Origin: an uncultured Clostridia bacterium
GTDB lineage: Bacteria > Bacillota > Clostridia > Lachnospirales > Lachnospiraceae
DNA: 12,719 nt
Assembly: GCA_947178015.1 (NCBI GenBank)
Contig: CAMWWW010000030.1
Span: forward strand, 1 to 12,719
Direction of reading: 5' to 3'
Positions within the stretch are counted from its first letter, which is position 1. The number at the start of each line of letters is the position of its first letter. Shown piece by piece: positions 1-7,402 of the stretch. Position numbers and translations under genes: made by a program. The notes below the pieces were generated by a model. That model did not search any database. It saw nothing but the letters and a program-made list of their open reading frames with translations, and was not told where the DNA came from.

Positions 1-96
1 CTAAGCGAGAGCGGGGTGACGGAGGACTATAGGCATCTCTCTGCGCGGACCCTTCTCGAAAATGATTATACAAATCCCTTTTACAAAATGTTATAA
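1..96 (+). CDS. Possible C-terminal end of an upstream gene (partial)
   Basis: Frame 1 is open from the window edge to a TAA at 94-96, giving 31 residues that include ARTLLENDYTNPFYKML. The composition looks protein-like, but an open run this short is expected fairly often by chance and I recognise no family. It ends 44 bases before the -35 of the next promoter, which fits a gene tail. The stretch coding ARTLLEND is also the first copy of a 23-base repeat seen again at 1608-1630. The alternative is that this is non-coding leader DNA. Confidence 0.3.
   Translation, partial: LSESGVTEDYRHLSARTLLENDYTNPFYKML
45..67 (+). repeat. 23-base direct repeat, copy 1
   Basis: The copy begins GCGGACCCTTCTC and ends AATGATT. 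It matches 1608-1630 at 20 of 23 positions, and all three differences are transitions. It lies about 95 bases before the -10 of the regulator promoter. Function unknown. Confidence 0.6.
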
Positions 97-139
97 ACTG
101 GTGTTAAAGTAGATCATAGTAAAGTTTATTGTAAAATAA

Positions 140-168
140 TTGTTTTTCATAGGTAAAGCTGGTATAGT
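140..168 (+). promoter_or_regulatory. Promoter of the regulator-kinase operon
   Basis: A -35 TTGTTT at 140-145 and a -10 TATAGT at 163-168 are separated by 17 bases, a good sigma-A match. The predicted transcript starts near 175, leaving a short leader of about 25 bases before the ATG at 201. Confidence 0.6.
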
Positions 169-200
169 TATAGAGAGTTTGTTTTAAAGGAGTGGAGATC

Positions 201-902
201 ATGATTTATCATATAGCCGTTTGTGATGATAGTGAGGCAGATAGTATTTGTATTTCAGGGCTTGTTAGGAAATGGGCGGATAAAAATTGTGTGGCTGTAA
301 AGGTGGAATGGTTCTCTAGTGCGGAGGCTTTTTTATTTCAATATGAGGAGGATAAAACCTTTGATATTCTTCTTTTGGATGTGGAGATGGGACAGCTTAA
401 TGGTGTGGATCTTGCAAAGAAAATTCGTGTGGAGAACAGTACCATTCAGATTGTGTTTATTACGGGTTATAATGATTATATAGCAGATGGATATGATGTT
501 TCTGCACTGCATTATCTGGTGAAGCCTGTGAAGGAGGAAAAGTTGTTTTCTGTGCTCTGCCGCGCGAAGGAAAAGCTGATATGGCAGGAGAGGAAGCTGC
601 TTCTTTCTGTGGCGGGAGAGACGGTGAGGATTCCGCTTTATGAAGTGCGGTATATTAAGGTGAGCGGAAATTATGTGACGGTATATGCCAAAGAGGAATA
701 TACATTAAAATCTACTCTTGCAGCGATTGAAAAGCAGCTTGATAATTCTTTTTTCCGAGCCGGCCGTTCGTATAGTATTAATCTTGGATATATTCGGAGA
801 GTCAGCAGGGGACAGGCTGAGCTTTCCGGGGGAGAGCTGATTCCGCTGCCGCGAGGGGTGTATGAATCGTTAAATCGTGCAATTATTAATTATGAGAAAT
901 GA
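201..902 (+). CDS. LytTR-family response regulator
   Basis: This cytoplasmic DNA-binding response regulator has 233 residues, the usual size for the AgrA/ComE/LytR type. Residues 1-120 form the receiver domain: acidic pair D9-D10, phospho-acceptor D60 in LLLDVEM, T88 in FITG and K108 in YLVKPV are all present. Residues about 130-233 form the LytTR DNA-binding domain, with features such as VRYIKVSGNYVTVY and FFRAGRSYSINL. I chose the ATG at 201 because AAAGGAG at 186-192 sits 8 bases before it; a GTG at 192 would overlap that ribosome site. The stop is followed closely by the kinase gene, so the two form an operon and are presumably cognate. Known members bind pairs of 9-10 base direct repeats about 21 bases apart. 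Such a pair lies before the exporter operon at 1686-1716, so that operon is its likely target (inference). Confidence 0.93.
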   Translation: MIYHIAVCDDSEADSICISGLVRKWADKNCVAVKVEWFSSAEAFLFQYEEDKTFDILLLDVEMGQLNGVDLAKKIRVENSTIQIVFITGYNDYIADGYDVSALHYLVKPVKEEKLFSVLCRAKEKLIWQERKLLLSVAGETVRIPLYEVRYIKVSGNYVTVYAKEEYTLKSTLAAIEKQLDNSFFRAGRSYSINLGYIRRVSRGQAELSGGELIPLPRGVYESLNRAIINYEK

Positions 903-910
903 GGTTGGAT

Positions 911-1582
911 ATGTCTATTTTGTCAGTGCTGCTGGATAAACGAATTGCAGATTACCAAAGGGAGTTGCTAGAGACACATTATGCTGAGGTGGAAAATATG
1001 TATCGGCAGATGCGCGGGTGGCGACATGATTATAGAAATCATATTCAGACCATGAAGAGCTATGCTTCGATGGAGGATCTGGATTCTATAAAGCGGTATT
1101 TGGATGAGCTAGATACGGATCTCTCGGCGGTGGATACAGTGATAAAAACGGGAAACCGCATGACGGATGCTATTTTAAATAGTAAAATATCACTCGCCAG
1201 ATCAAAGAAAATATCCGTGACAGCCGATGCCAATATTCCGGTGGAGCTTCATATTTCAGAGATTGATCTGTGCGTGATTATAGGAAATTTGTTTGATAAT
1301 GCCATAGAAGCCAGCATGAAGCTGCCAGAGAAAGAGCGTATGATCCGCGTCTATATGGATATGAAGGGAACGCAGCTTTATATTTCTTTTACTAATTTAA
1401 CGGCTGTGCCAAAGCAAAGAAAGATTGGCGGCGTCTATCTTTCCTTAAAGGGAGAAGGGCATGGTTTTGGGCTTGCCCGTATGGATAATGTGGTGAAGAA
1501 GCTCGGCGGATATTTAAATCGCAACAGCGAGGAGGGGGCCTATACCACAGAGATATTGCTGCCGCAATTGGAGTATCAATAA
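911..1582 (+). CDS. GHKL (HPK10-type) sensor-less histidine kinase
   Basis: This is the partner kinase of the preceding regulator. Numbered from the ATG at 899, the phospho-acceptor region is WRHDYRNHIQ with H43. The ATP-binding N-box is IIGNLFDNAIEA (N130, D133, N134), and the glycine-rich end is KGEGHGFGL at 184-192. At 223-227 residues it holds only the dimerisation/phospho-acceptor and catalytic domains. AgrC/ComD-type kinases carry about six N-terminal membrane helices, and here none are visible. The first 40 residues (LLDKRIADYQRELLETHYAE) look like an amphipathic or coiled-coil lead-in. Two starts are possible. The ATG at 899 overlaps the regulator stop but has no ribosome site; the ATG at 911 has GAGG 6 bases upstream and is preferred. 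The protein is probably cytoplasmic, so its signal must be internal or passed on by a partner such as the exporters (inference). Similar short kinases next to LytTR regulators occur in Clostridia. Confidence 0.88.
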   Translation: MSILSVLLDKRIADYQRELLETHYAEVENMYRQMRGWRHDYRNHIQTMKSYASMEDLDSIKRYLDELDTDLSAVDTVIKTGNRMTDAILNSKISLARSKKISVTADANIPVELHISEIDLCVIIGNLFDNAIEASMKLPEKERMIRVYMDMKGTQLYISFTNLTAVPKQRKIGGVYLSLKGEGHGFGLARMDNVVKKLGGYLNRNSEEGAYTTEILLPQLEYQ

Positions 1583-1587
1583 AAGCG

Positions 1588-1609
1588 GCATAGCCCGTGT
1601 TGGCTATGC
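1588..1609 (+). terminator. Hairpin after the kinase gene, weak terminator candidate
   Basis: GCATAGCC (1588-1595) and GGCTATGC (1602-1609) form a perfect 8-bp stem with a 6-base loop, starting 5 bases after the kinase stop. It is followed by GGACCTTTCTC rather than a clean T-run, so termination may be partial. Confidence 0.4.
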
Positions 1610-1630
1610 GGACCTTTCTCAAGAATGATT
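1608..1630 (+). repeat. 23-base direct repeat, copy 2
   Basis: This second copy of the element at 45-67 begins GCGGACCTTTCTC and ends AATGATT. It starts on the last bases of the preceding hairpin and lies about 118 bases before the -10 of the exporter promoter. Both copies therefore precede a promoter at a similar distance. Confidence 0.6.
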
Positions 1631-1685
1631 CTATAGTCTGTTCTATCGCAAACTTATTTGCACAGGTTTTCTAAAAGTTTTCTAT

Positions 1686-1716
1686 CGATTCATCATCCCA
1701 GATCAACAATTCATCA
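1686..1716 (+). promoter_or_regulatory. Phased direct repeats, likely LytTR activator binding site
   Basis: CGATTCATCA at 1686-1695 and CAATTCATCA at 1707-1716 match at 9 of 10 bases and start exactly 21 bases apart, two helical turns. LytTR regulators (ComE, BlpR, AgrA) bind 9-10 base direct repeats with this spacing, and the ACAATTCA in the downstream copy resembles the ComE half-site. The downstream copy ends 8 bases before the -35 position, as expected for an activator touching RNA polymerase. The identity of the bound regulator is inference from the neighbouring LytTR gene. Confidence 0.6.
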
Positions 1717-1724
1717 CCAGATTG

Positions 1725-1753
1725 CGTTGTTTTTTTTTCTTTTGTGTTATGAT
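1725..1753 (+). promoter_or_regulatory. Promoter of the ABC exporter operon
   Basis: An extended -10, TGTTATGAT at 1745-1753, is preceded 17 bases upstream of the hexamer by a poor -35 (CGTTGT, 1725-1730) and a T-rich run. Poor -35 plus extended -10 plus phased repeats upstream fits an activator-dependent promoter. The start should lie near 1760, about 50 bases before the ATG at 1810. Confidence 0.5.
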
Positions 1754-1809
1754 ATAGACACTACATGATTGGATTGGGGTTGCATTAGAAAAGGGAGGCA
1801 ACAAGAAAA

Positions 1810-3649
1810 ATGCAGAGAAAGAAGGAAAAGCCGAAATTTAGTATCTGGCAGAACGTGCGATTTATGCTTTCTATGGCGTACAGAAGCAGGAAAGTGGGAG
1901 TGATTGTTTTTTGTGTGCTTACCAGTATTCTTCAGATTCTTTCTAGTCTAATTGGGATGTTGGTGACGCCGGTGATTCTGCGTTGTGTGGAGGAGAAGGC
2001 GCCGTTTTCTGAGCTGGTGTGGACGATTGCTGCATTTGCTGTAGAGATGATGATACTGAGCGGGTTCATTACTTATGTGGATAAGAATAAGCAGCTAGAT
2101 AAAATTACTGTGCGCCGGAATATTCTTTTGGATGTAATAAAAAAGGATTGTACCACTTCGTATCCAAACTTAGAGTCGCAGGCTGTCGAAGAGATGCAAC
2201 GAAGAGCGTTTAGCAGTGTGGCGGGGAATGATGGTGCGACGGAAGCGGTTTGGAATACTCTTTCTGATATCATAAAAAGTGCAGGGGGATTTATTCTTTA
2301 TCTGCTTATGCTGACAGCGGTTGATCCGGTTATTGTTATTATCACAACAGTGACTGCGGCAGCGGGCTATGGGCTGAACCTCTATACAAAAAGCTGGAAA
2401 TATCGGCATAAGGAGGAGGTTTCCGGCTATGAGAATAAGAAATGGCATATTATCAGAAAGGCAAAGGATAGTAAGCTGGCGAAGGATCTGCGTATTTTTG
2501 GCATGGAGAGCTGGCTGTATGATATGTATGAGAGTGTGATGGTATTGTATCGGGGATATTTGCATCAGAGAGAGGGTGTGCCTGACAGCAGATATTTTCA
2601 ATGCATTGCTGGCTTTTTTGAGAAATGGGTTTGCTTATTTTTATTTGATTTCCATGACGCTTCGTGAGGGGCTGTCTGTGTCAGAATTTCTTTTGTACTT
2701 TGCCGCAGTGGGCGGTTTTACCACATGGATTGGCGGGATTCTGGATGGGTTTGGCAGACTGTATGAGAATAGTCTGGATCTGTCTATGCTAAGGGAGTAT
2801 TTGGAGTTTCCTGAGCCGTTTTTATTTGAAGAGGGGGAGAGTGTTGCCCAATATGCAGCGGATTGTTCGGCGGAGATTTGTCTGGAGCTTAAAAATGTGT
2901 CTTTTCGATACCCAGAGGCAAAGGAGGATGTGCTGCATCATATAAATCTGCTTATTAAACCGGGGGAGAAGCTTGCGATAGTGGGACTGAACGGCGCGGG
3001 AAAGACAACCTTAGTAAAGCTGTTGTGCGGTTTTTATGATCCGACAGAGGGAGAGGTGTTATTTTGCGGCAAGGATGTGAGAAACTTGAATAGAAGGGAG
3101 TACTATTCTTTATTTTCTGCAGTATTTCAGGATTTTTCTGTCCTTGAGGTGACGCTTGCAGAAAATGTGGCGCAGACAGATGGGGATATGGACATGGCGC
3201 GCGTGAAGGATTGTATTGAGAAAGCTGGGCTTACAGAGCGGATAGAGAGCTTGCCGGCGGGATATGAGACGCATATTGGCAGAAAGGTGTATGAGGATGG
3301 CATTGAGCTATCTGGCGGAGAGATGCAGAGGCTGATGTTGGCTCGCGCTCTTTATAAAAATGCACCTGTGATTGTGTTGGATGAACCGACGGCTGCGCTT
3401 GATCCGCTCGCGGAGCATGATATTTATCAGAAATACAACGCGATGACAGGAGCGCGCACCAGCATTTATATCAGCCATCGGCTTGCTTCTACCCGTTTTT
3501 GCGATCGGATTATTTATCTGAAGAAAGGTAAAATAACAGAATCTGGCACACATGAGGAGTTATTGAGGGCGAATGGTGAATATGCTTGTCTTTTTAAGGT
3601 GCAGAGTAAATATTATGGGGAGGAAAGATGGGAGAAAAAATATTCTTAA
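1810..3649 (+). pseudogene. ABC exporter half-transporter A1 (permease-ATPase), frameshifted
   Basis: This is the first A-type subunit of the duplicated exporter. The first reading frame (1810-2667, ATG with GGAGG 11 bases upstream) carries about 255 residues homologous to A2: the N-terminal motif KFSIWQNV, membrane helices 1-4, and the coupling segment KDLRIFGME. It then runs out of frame for 30 residues to a TGA. The homologous frame resumes by 2573 with helices 5-6, then the ATPase domain: GLNGAGKTT (Walker A), VFQDF (Q-loop), LSGGEMQ (signature), VIVLDEP (Walker B), ISHRL (H-loop). Adding two bases in the AG tract at 2567-2574 restores Q-R-E-R-V-C-L and aligns gaplessly with A2 residues 252-273, giving about 613 residues. 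The downstream part could start only at GTG 2576, which has no good ribosome site, and alone would be helices 5-6 plus ATPase. Its end overlaps B1 by 22 bases. Options are a recent inactivation, phase variation, recoding, or a sequencing error. Confidence 0.85.
2567..2576 (+). other. Frameshift site: (AG)4 tract in exporter A1
   Basis: After CAG AGA GAG the homologous frame is reached only by adding two bases or by a +1/-2 shift. The run is C(AG)4GG; five AG units would give an intact gene. The equivalent A2 sequence has only a short AGAG. Confidence 0.75.
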
Positions 3650-5559
3650 AAGAGGCGTTACAGCTTAATATACGAGGGTTCCGGCTTTATTTTCGCACAG
3701 CTCCAAGGTTATTTCTTGCACGTGCCTCTTATGCGGTTGTGATGGGGATCGTGCCGTATGTCAATATTTATCTGTCGGCGCAGCTAGTCGGTGAGCTTGC
3801 AGGGGGCAGGGAGGTGGAGCGGATTGTTTCTCTGGTGATAGCAGTGCTGGTGTCAAATCTACTTTTGCTGATTTTTTCTGAGACGATAAAGCATTGGATG
3901 ATGTACGAAAATACAGCAAATGAGAATACAAGGGAGATCATACTGCTTCGCAAGCTGTTATCTATGGATTTTGTGGATATGGATAGTTCACAGACACATG
4001 ACCGTCTGGATCAGATCAATCAAAATGCCGGCTGGGCCGGCTGGGGGCTGGGAATTTTGCCAAAATATTTTGAGAGCAGCCTGCGTGCGATAATCAGTAT
4101 TTTATGTGCAGTATCCTTGATAATGGGAATGTTCTTTCAAAAGGTGCCGGAGAGTGCAGGGACGCTGACTGTGTTGAATCATCCAGCGTGTATAGGAATA
4201 ATGTTGTTTTTTATGATCGGCGCGATTGTTGCCGCTTCTGCTATGGAGGAGGTAGCTGAGCAGCGCTATGCAGAATGTGCGGCGTCGGCGCGGTTTGGAA
4301 ATCGGAGCTGGGGGTTTTTCGGATTTGATGTTATGGATATAGAGCGGGCGGTAGATATGCGGATCTATAACCAGCAGAATATTTCCGCAAATTATCTGAT
4401 CAAGAATGACAGTTTTCAATCAAATGCATTGATGGGGCGGCTGATTCGGGGAAGAATGGGAATTTTGTATGCGTTTTCGTCTGTGATTTCTGCTTCTTTT
4501 CAGGGGATGATATATTTATTTGTCTGTATCAAAGCGTGGGCGGGAGCATATGGAGTGGGGCTGGTGACACAATATATTGGAGCAGTGACTGCTTTGTATA
4601 CAGGCGTGGTATCCTTGTTTCAGGCGGCTGTCCGGCTGAAAAGCAATGCGCCATTTTTAAAAATAACCTTTGCGTTTTTGGACACTCCGAATCAGATGTA
4701 TCAGGGCAGCCTTACCGTGGAGAAACGCTCGGATCGCAGATATGAGATAGAGTTTCGCAATGTCTCCTTTCAATATCCGTCGTCCACAAAGTGGGCGCTT
4801 AAGAATATCAATTTTCGCTTCCGCGTCGGAGAACGGCTTGCGATTGTCGGGGAGAATGGTTCTGGCAAAACGACGTTTATTAAGCTTTTGTGCCGGCTCT
4901 ATGATCCCACGGAGGGAGAGATATTGTTAAATGGCATCGATATTCGCAAGTATGATTACAAAGAATATATGTCCGTCTTTGCCGTAGTTTTTCAAGATTT
5001 TCAGCTTTTGTCTGGCAGTTTGATGGATAATGTGGCGGCGGGGCGGACATGCGACAAAGAGAGGGTGAGAAAGTGCTTGATGGAAGCAGGTTTTGGGGAG
5101 AGGCTTTCTTCTTTGCCAAAAGGGCTTGAAACTTGTATGCATAAAACTTTTGACAAGGATGCAGTGACATTGTCCGGCGGCGAGAAGCAGAAGGTGGCTC
5201 TTGCCAGAGCGCTTTATAAGGACGCACCGTTTATTGTGCTGGATGAGCCGACGGCTGCTCTTGATCCGGTGGCAGAGCAGGAAGTCTATGAAAAATTTGA
5301 CGAGATCGCGGGAGATAAGACGGCGATTTATATTAGTCATCGTTTGTCTTCTTGTAGATTCTGTGATGTGATTGCTGTCTTTGACCGTGGAGAGATTGTA
5401 CAATATGGGAACCACGAAAGACTATTAAAGGAAGAGAAGGGAAAGTACTATAAGCTTTGGCATGCGCAGGCACAATACTACATGGAAGAGAGAAAGAAGA
5501 AGGAAGATCTCGACCAGTTTAACCAAAACTTTGGGGAGAAGGTGAGTTTGGATGAATAG
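3628..5559 (+). CDS. ABC exporter half-transporter B1 (permease-ATPase)
   Basis: This 643-residue half-transporter is the likely heterodimer partner of an A-type subunit in the inner membrane, driving export by ATP hydrolysis. Residues 1-335 form the membrane domain with about six helices (near 31-50, 66-84, 152-170, 186-204, 278-300, 306-332). The ICL2 coupling segment is DMRIYNQQ at 243-250. A loop of about 16 residues, KVPESAGTL...LNHP, lies between helices 3 and 4, probably outside the cell. The ATPase domain has Walker A GENGSGKTT (408-416), Q456, signature LSGGE (515-519), Walker B FIVLDE (535-540) and H571; all key residues are intact. The ATG at 3628 has GGGGAGGA just upstream and overlaps A1 by 22 bases, implying translational coupling. 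The A1 frameshift may reduce its translation, and could leave B1 to pair with A2. Substrate unknown; a peptide is a guess based on the LytTR context. Confidence 0.9.
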   Translation: MGEKIFLKEALQLNIRGFRLYFRTAPRLFLARASYAVVMGIVPYVNIYLSAQLVGELAGGREVERIVSLVIAVLVSNLLLLIFSETIKHWMMYENTANENTREIILLRKLLSMDFVDMDSSQTHDRLDQINQNAGWAGWGLGILPKYFESSLRAIISILCAVSLIMGMFFQKVPESAGTLTVLNHPACIGIMLFFMIGAIVAASAMEEVAEQRYAECAASARFGNRSWGFFGFDVMDIERAVDMRIYNQQNISANYLIKNDSFQSNALMGRLIRGRMGILYAFSSVISASFQGMIYLFVCIKAWAGAYGVGLVTQYIGAVTALYTGVVSLFQAAVRLKSNAPFLKITFAFLDTPNQMYQGSLTVEKRSDRRYEIEFRNVSFQYPSSTKWALKNINFRFRVGERLAIVGENGSGKTTFIKLLCRLYDPTEGEILLNGIDIRKYDYKEYMSVFAVVFQDFQLLSGSLMDNVAAGRTCDKERVRKCLMEAGFGERLSSLPKGLETCMHKTFDKDAVTLSGGEKQKVALARALYKDAPFIVLDEPTAALDPVAEQEVYEKFDEIAGDKTAIYISHRLSSCRFCDVIAVFDRGEIVQYGNHERLLKEEKGKYYKLWHAQAQYYMEERKKKEDLDQFNQNFGEKVSLDE

Positions 5560-7402
5560 AGAGAAGCCAAAATATACAATATGGCAGAATGTACAATATA
5601 TGCTTGCCATAGCATGGAAAAATAAGGTTTACAGTGTAATGGCGCTGTGCGTGTTGGCAAGTATTCTGCAAATACTTTCCAGCTTGACGGGAATGTTGAT
5701 CACGCCTGTGATTCTGCGCTGTGTGGAGAAAAAAGCGCCTCTTATCACGCTTTTTATCACAGTTTTCGTGTTTGCTGTGATGCTGATGGTATGGAGCGGG
5801 CTTTCTACTTATGTGGAATGTGTGAATTCTTGGGCAGGACGGGCCGATATACGAAGATATTTAATGCAGATGGTTATGAAGAAAAGTTGTACGACTTCTT
5901 ATCCCAATCTGGAAGATCCGGAGGTGCTTCGCATTAGAAGACAGGCGGAGAAAGCTGTAAGAGGAACTAGAGAGGCGACAGAGGCTGTGTGGACAACATT
6001 GTCGGAAATATTGAAAAATATCGGAGGATTTATTATTTATCTTTGGATGTTGACCGCAGTGGACCCGGTTGTCATTGTGGTGACGGCTCTTACGGCGGTT
6101 CTGGGTTATATGATAAAGCGCCGTGCAAAGAATTGGCAGTATCAGCACAGGGACGAGATCGCCGATTATGAGCTTAAGACATGGTATATTCTAAGAAAAT
6201 CACAGGATGTCAAGCTTGCAAAGGATCTGCGGATATTTGGAATGGAAAATTGGCTGAAGGATGTCTATGCAAGTGTGATGACATTATATAGAGGATATTT
6301 TTTTCGGAGAGAACGGCTGTATCTTCTGACAGATTGTATCAATGTTGTATTTGCGGTTTTGAGAAATGGAATAGCCTACAGTTATCTGATTTATATGGTT
6401 CTTGCCGACAACTTGCTTGTTTCCGAATTTCTTCTATATTTTGCTGCAGTAGGAGGATTTACAACGTGGATTGGCGGAATTTTGGATGCATTTGGCATGT
6501 TACATGAGCAGAGTCTTGATCTTTCCATAATGAGAGAGTATCTGGAAATGCCAGAGACTTTTTGGTCTGATAGTAAGACAGGAGAGAAGAAGGAAGTTCC
6601 ATTAACAAAAGAGTCTGGTTGTCTGGAGCTTAGGGGAGTGTCTTTCCGTTATCCGGGAGCGAAGGAGGACACCATTCACAAGATGGATTTGATCCTTTCT
6701 CCGGGAGAAAAACTTGCCGTGGTAGGCATGAATGGAGCTGGAAAAACCACGCTTGTAAAATTATTGTGCGGTTTTTATAATCCGACGGAGGGAGAGATTC
6801 TCTACAATGGCGTAGATATACGAAACTATGATCGGAGGGAGTACTATTCTTTGTTTTCCGCTGTATTTCAGAAGTTTTCCGTTCTGGAAACTACTTTTGC
6901 AGAAAATGTTGCACAGACAGATGAGGGTATCGATATGGAGCGCGTAAAGCAGTGTGTGGAGAAGGCAGGACTTGCTAAGCTGGCGGAAAGTCTTCCAGAT
7001 GGGTATCAGACACATATTGGAAGAAAAGTGTTTTTGGATGGTACGGAGCTGTCGGGCGGTGAGCTGCAAAAGCTGATGCTGGCGCGAGCTTTGTATAAGG
7101 ATGCCCCTATATTGGTGTTGGATGAACCGACGGCAGCGCTTGATCCAATCTCGGAAAATGATATTTATCGGCGGTATTATGAGATGACAGGCAGCCATAC
7201 CAGTATCTATATCAGCCATAGGCTTGCCTCCACACGGTTTTGCGATCGCATTATATACATGAATAAAGGTAAAATTACAGAATCCGGCACACATGAGGAA
7301 TTGCTGCAGGCAGGCGGAGGATATGCACGTCTGTACGAGATGCAGAGTAAATATTACAGGGAGGGAATGGTGGATGGAGAAGAACGAAAAAATATCCTTT
7401 AA
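5552..7402 (+). CDS. ABC exporter half-transporter A2 (permease-ATPase)
   Basis: This intact 616-residue A-type half-transporter is the paralogue of the frameshifted A1 (shared start motif KPK-[FY]-[ST]-IWQNV, TPVILRCVE, CTTSYPNLE, LYFAAVGGFTTWIGGILD). Membrane helices lie near 27-58, 64-88, 153-170, 171-188, 260-285 and 291-315; the ICL2 coupling segment is KDLRIFGME at 224-232. The ATPase domain has Walker A GMNGAGKTT (392-400), Q440, signature LSGGE (499-503), Walker B ILVLDE (520-525) and H556. The ATG at 5552 lies inside the last codons of B1 (8-base overlap), with an AGAAGGTGAG ribosome site from 5537. The gene's end overlaps B2 by 29 bases, so A2 and B2 are co-translated and probably form the working exporter. 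Its end (MQSKYY before the next start) mirrors the A1-B1 junction, which supports duplication of a whole A-B unit. Confidence 0.92.
   Translation: MNREKPKYTIWQNVQYMLAIAWKNKVYSVMALCVLASILQILSSLTGMLITPVILRCVEKKAPLITLFITVFVFAVMLMVWSGLSTYVECVNSWAGRADIRRYLMQMVMKKSCTTSYPNLEDPEVLRIRRQAEKAVRGTREATEAVWTTLSEILKNIGGFIIYLWMLTAVDPVVIVVTALTAVLGYMIKRRAKNWQYQHRDEIADYELKTWYILRKSQDVKLAKDLRIFGMENWLKDVYASVMTLYRGYFFRRERLYLLTDCINVVFAVLRNGIAYSYLIYMVLADNLLVSEFLLYFAAVGGFTTWIGGILDAFGMLHEQSLDLSIMREYLEMPETFWSDSKTGEKKEVPLTKESGCLELRGVSFRYPGAKEDTIHKMDLILSPGEKLAVVGMNGAGKTTLVKLLCGFYNPTEGEILYNGVDIRNYDRREYYSLFSAVFQKFSVLETTFAENVAQTDEGIDMERVKQCVEKAGLAKLAESLPDGYQTHIGRKVFLDGTELSGGELQKLMLARALYKDAPILVLDEPTAALDPISENDIYRRYYEMTGSHTSIYISHRLASTRFCDRIIYMNKGKITESGTHEELLQAGGGYARLYEMQSKYYREGMVDGEERKNIL
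7358..7365 (+). promoter_or_regulatory. Ribosome binding site deciding the B2 start
   Basis: AGGGAGGG lies 8 bases before the ATG at 7374. The open frame extends 27 codons further upstream, but that part lies inside A2, lacks homology to B1, and would place this ribosome site inside the gene. Confidence 0.7.

Noticed and set aside
104..134. LytTR-like repeats before the regulator promoter (autoregulation)
   Set aside because: TTAAAGTAG and TTATTGTAA are 22 bases apart but match at only 6 of 9 A/T-rich positions.
192..200. GTG start of the response regulator
   Set aside because: It overlaps the AAAGGAG site that fits the ATG at 201 with normal spacing.
1606..1674. 22-codon open frame (MRTFLKNDS...) in the gap before the exporter genes, a possible signal peptide precursor
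   Set aside because: No ribosome site, starts inside a hairpin arm, and overlaps the 23-base repeat; no leader or core features.
2576..3649. Downstream half of A1 as an independent ABC gene started at GTG 2576
   Set aside because: It begins in mid-membrane domain, has no usable ribosome site, and aligns in register with the upstream half once two bases are added.
4102..5415. Long minus-strand open frames across the exporter genes
   Set aside because: They are shadows of strongly coding + strand genes; no ribosome sites or recognisable domains.
7293..7373. 27-codon upstream extension of exporter B2
   Set aside because: Lies wholly inside A2, shares nothing with B1, and a good ribosome site precedes the ATG at 7374.
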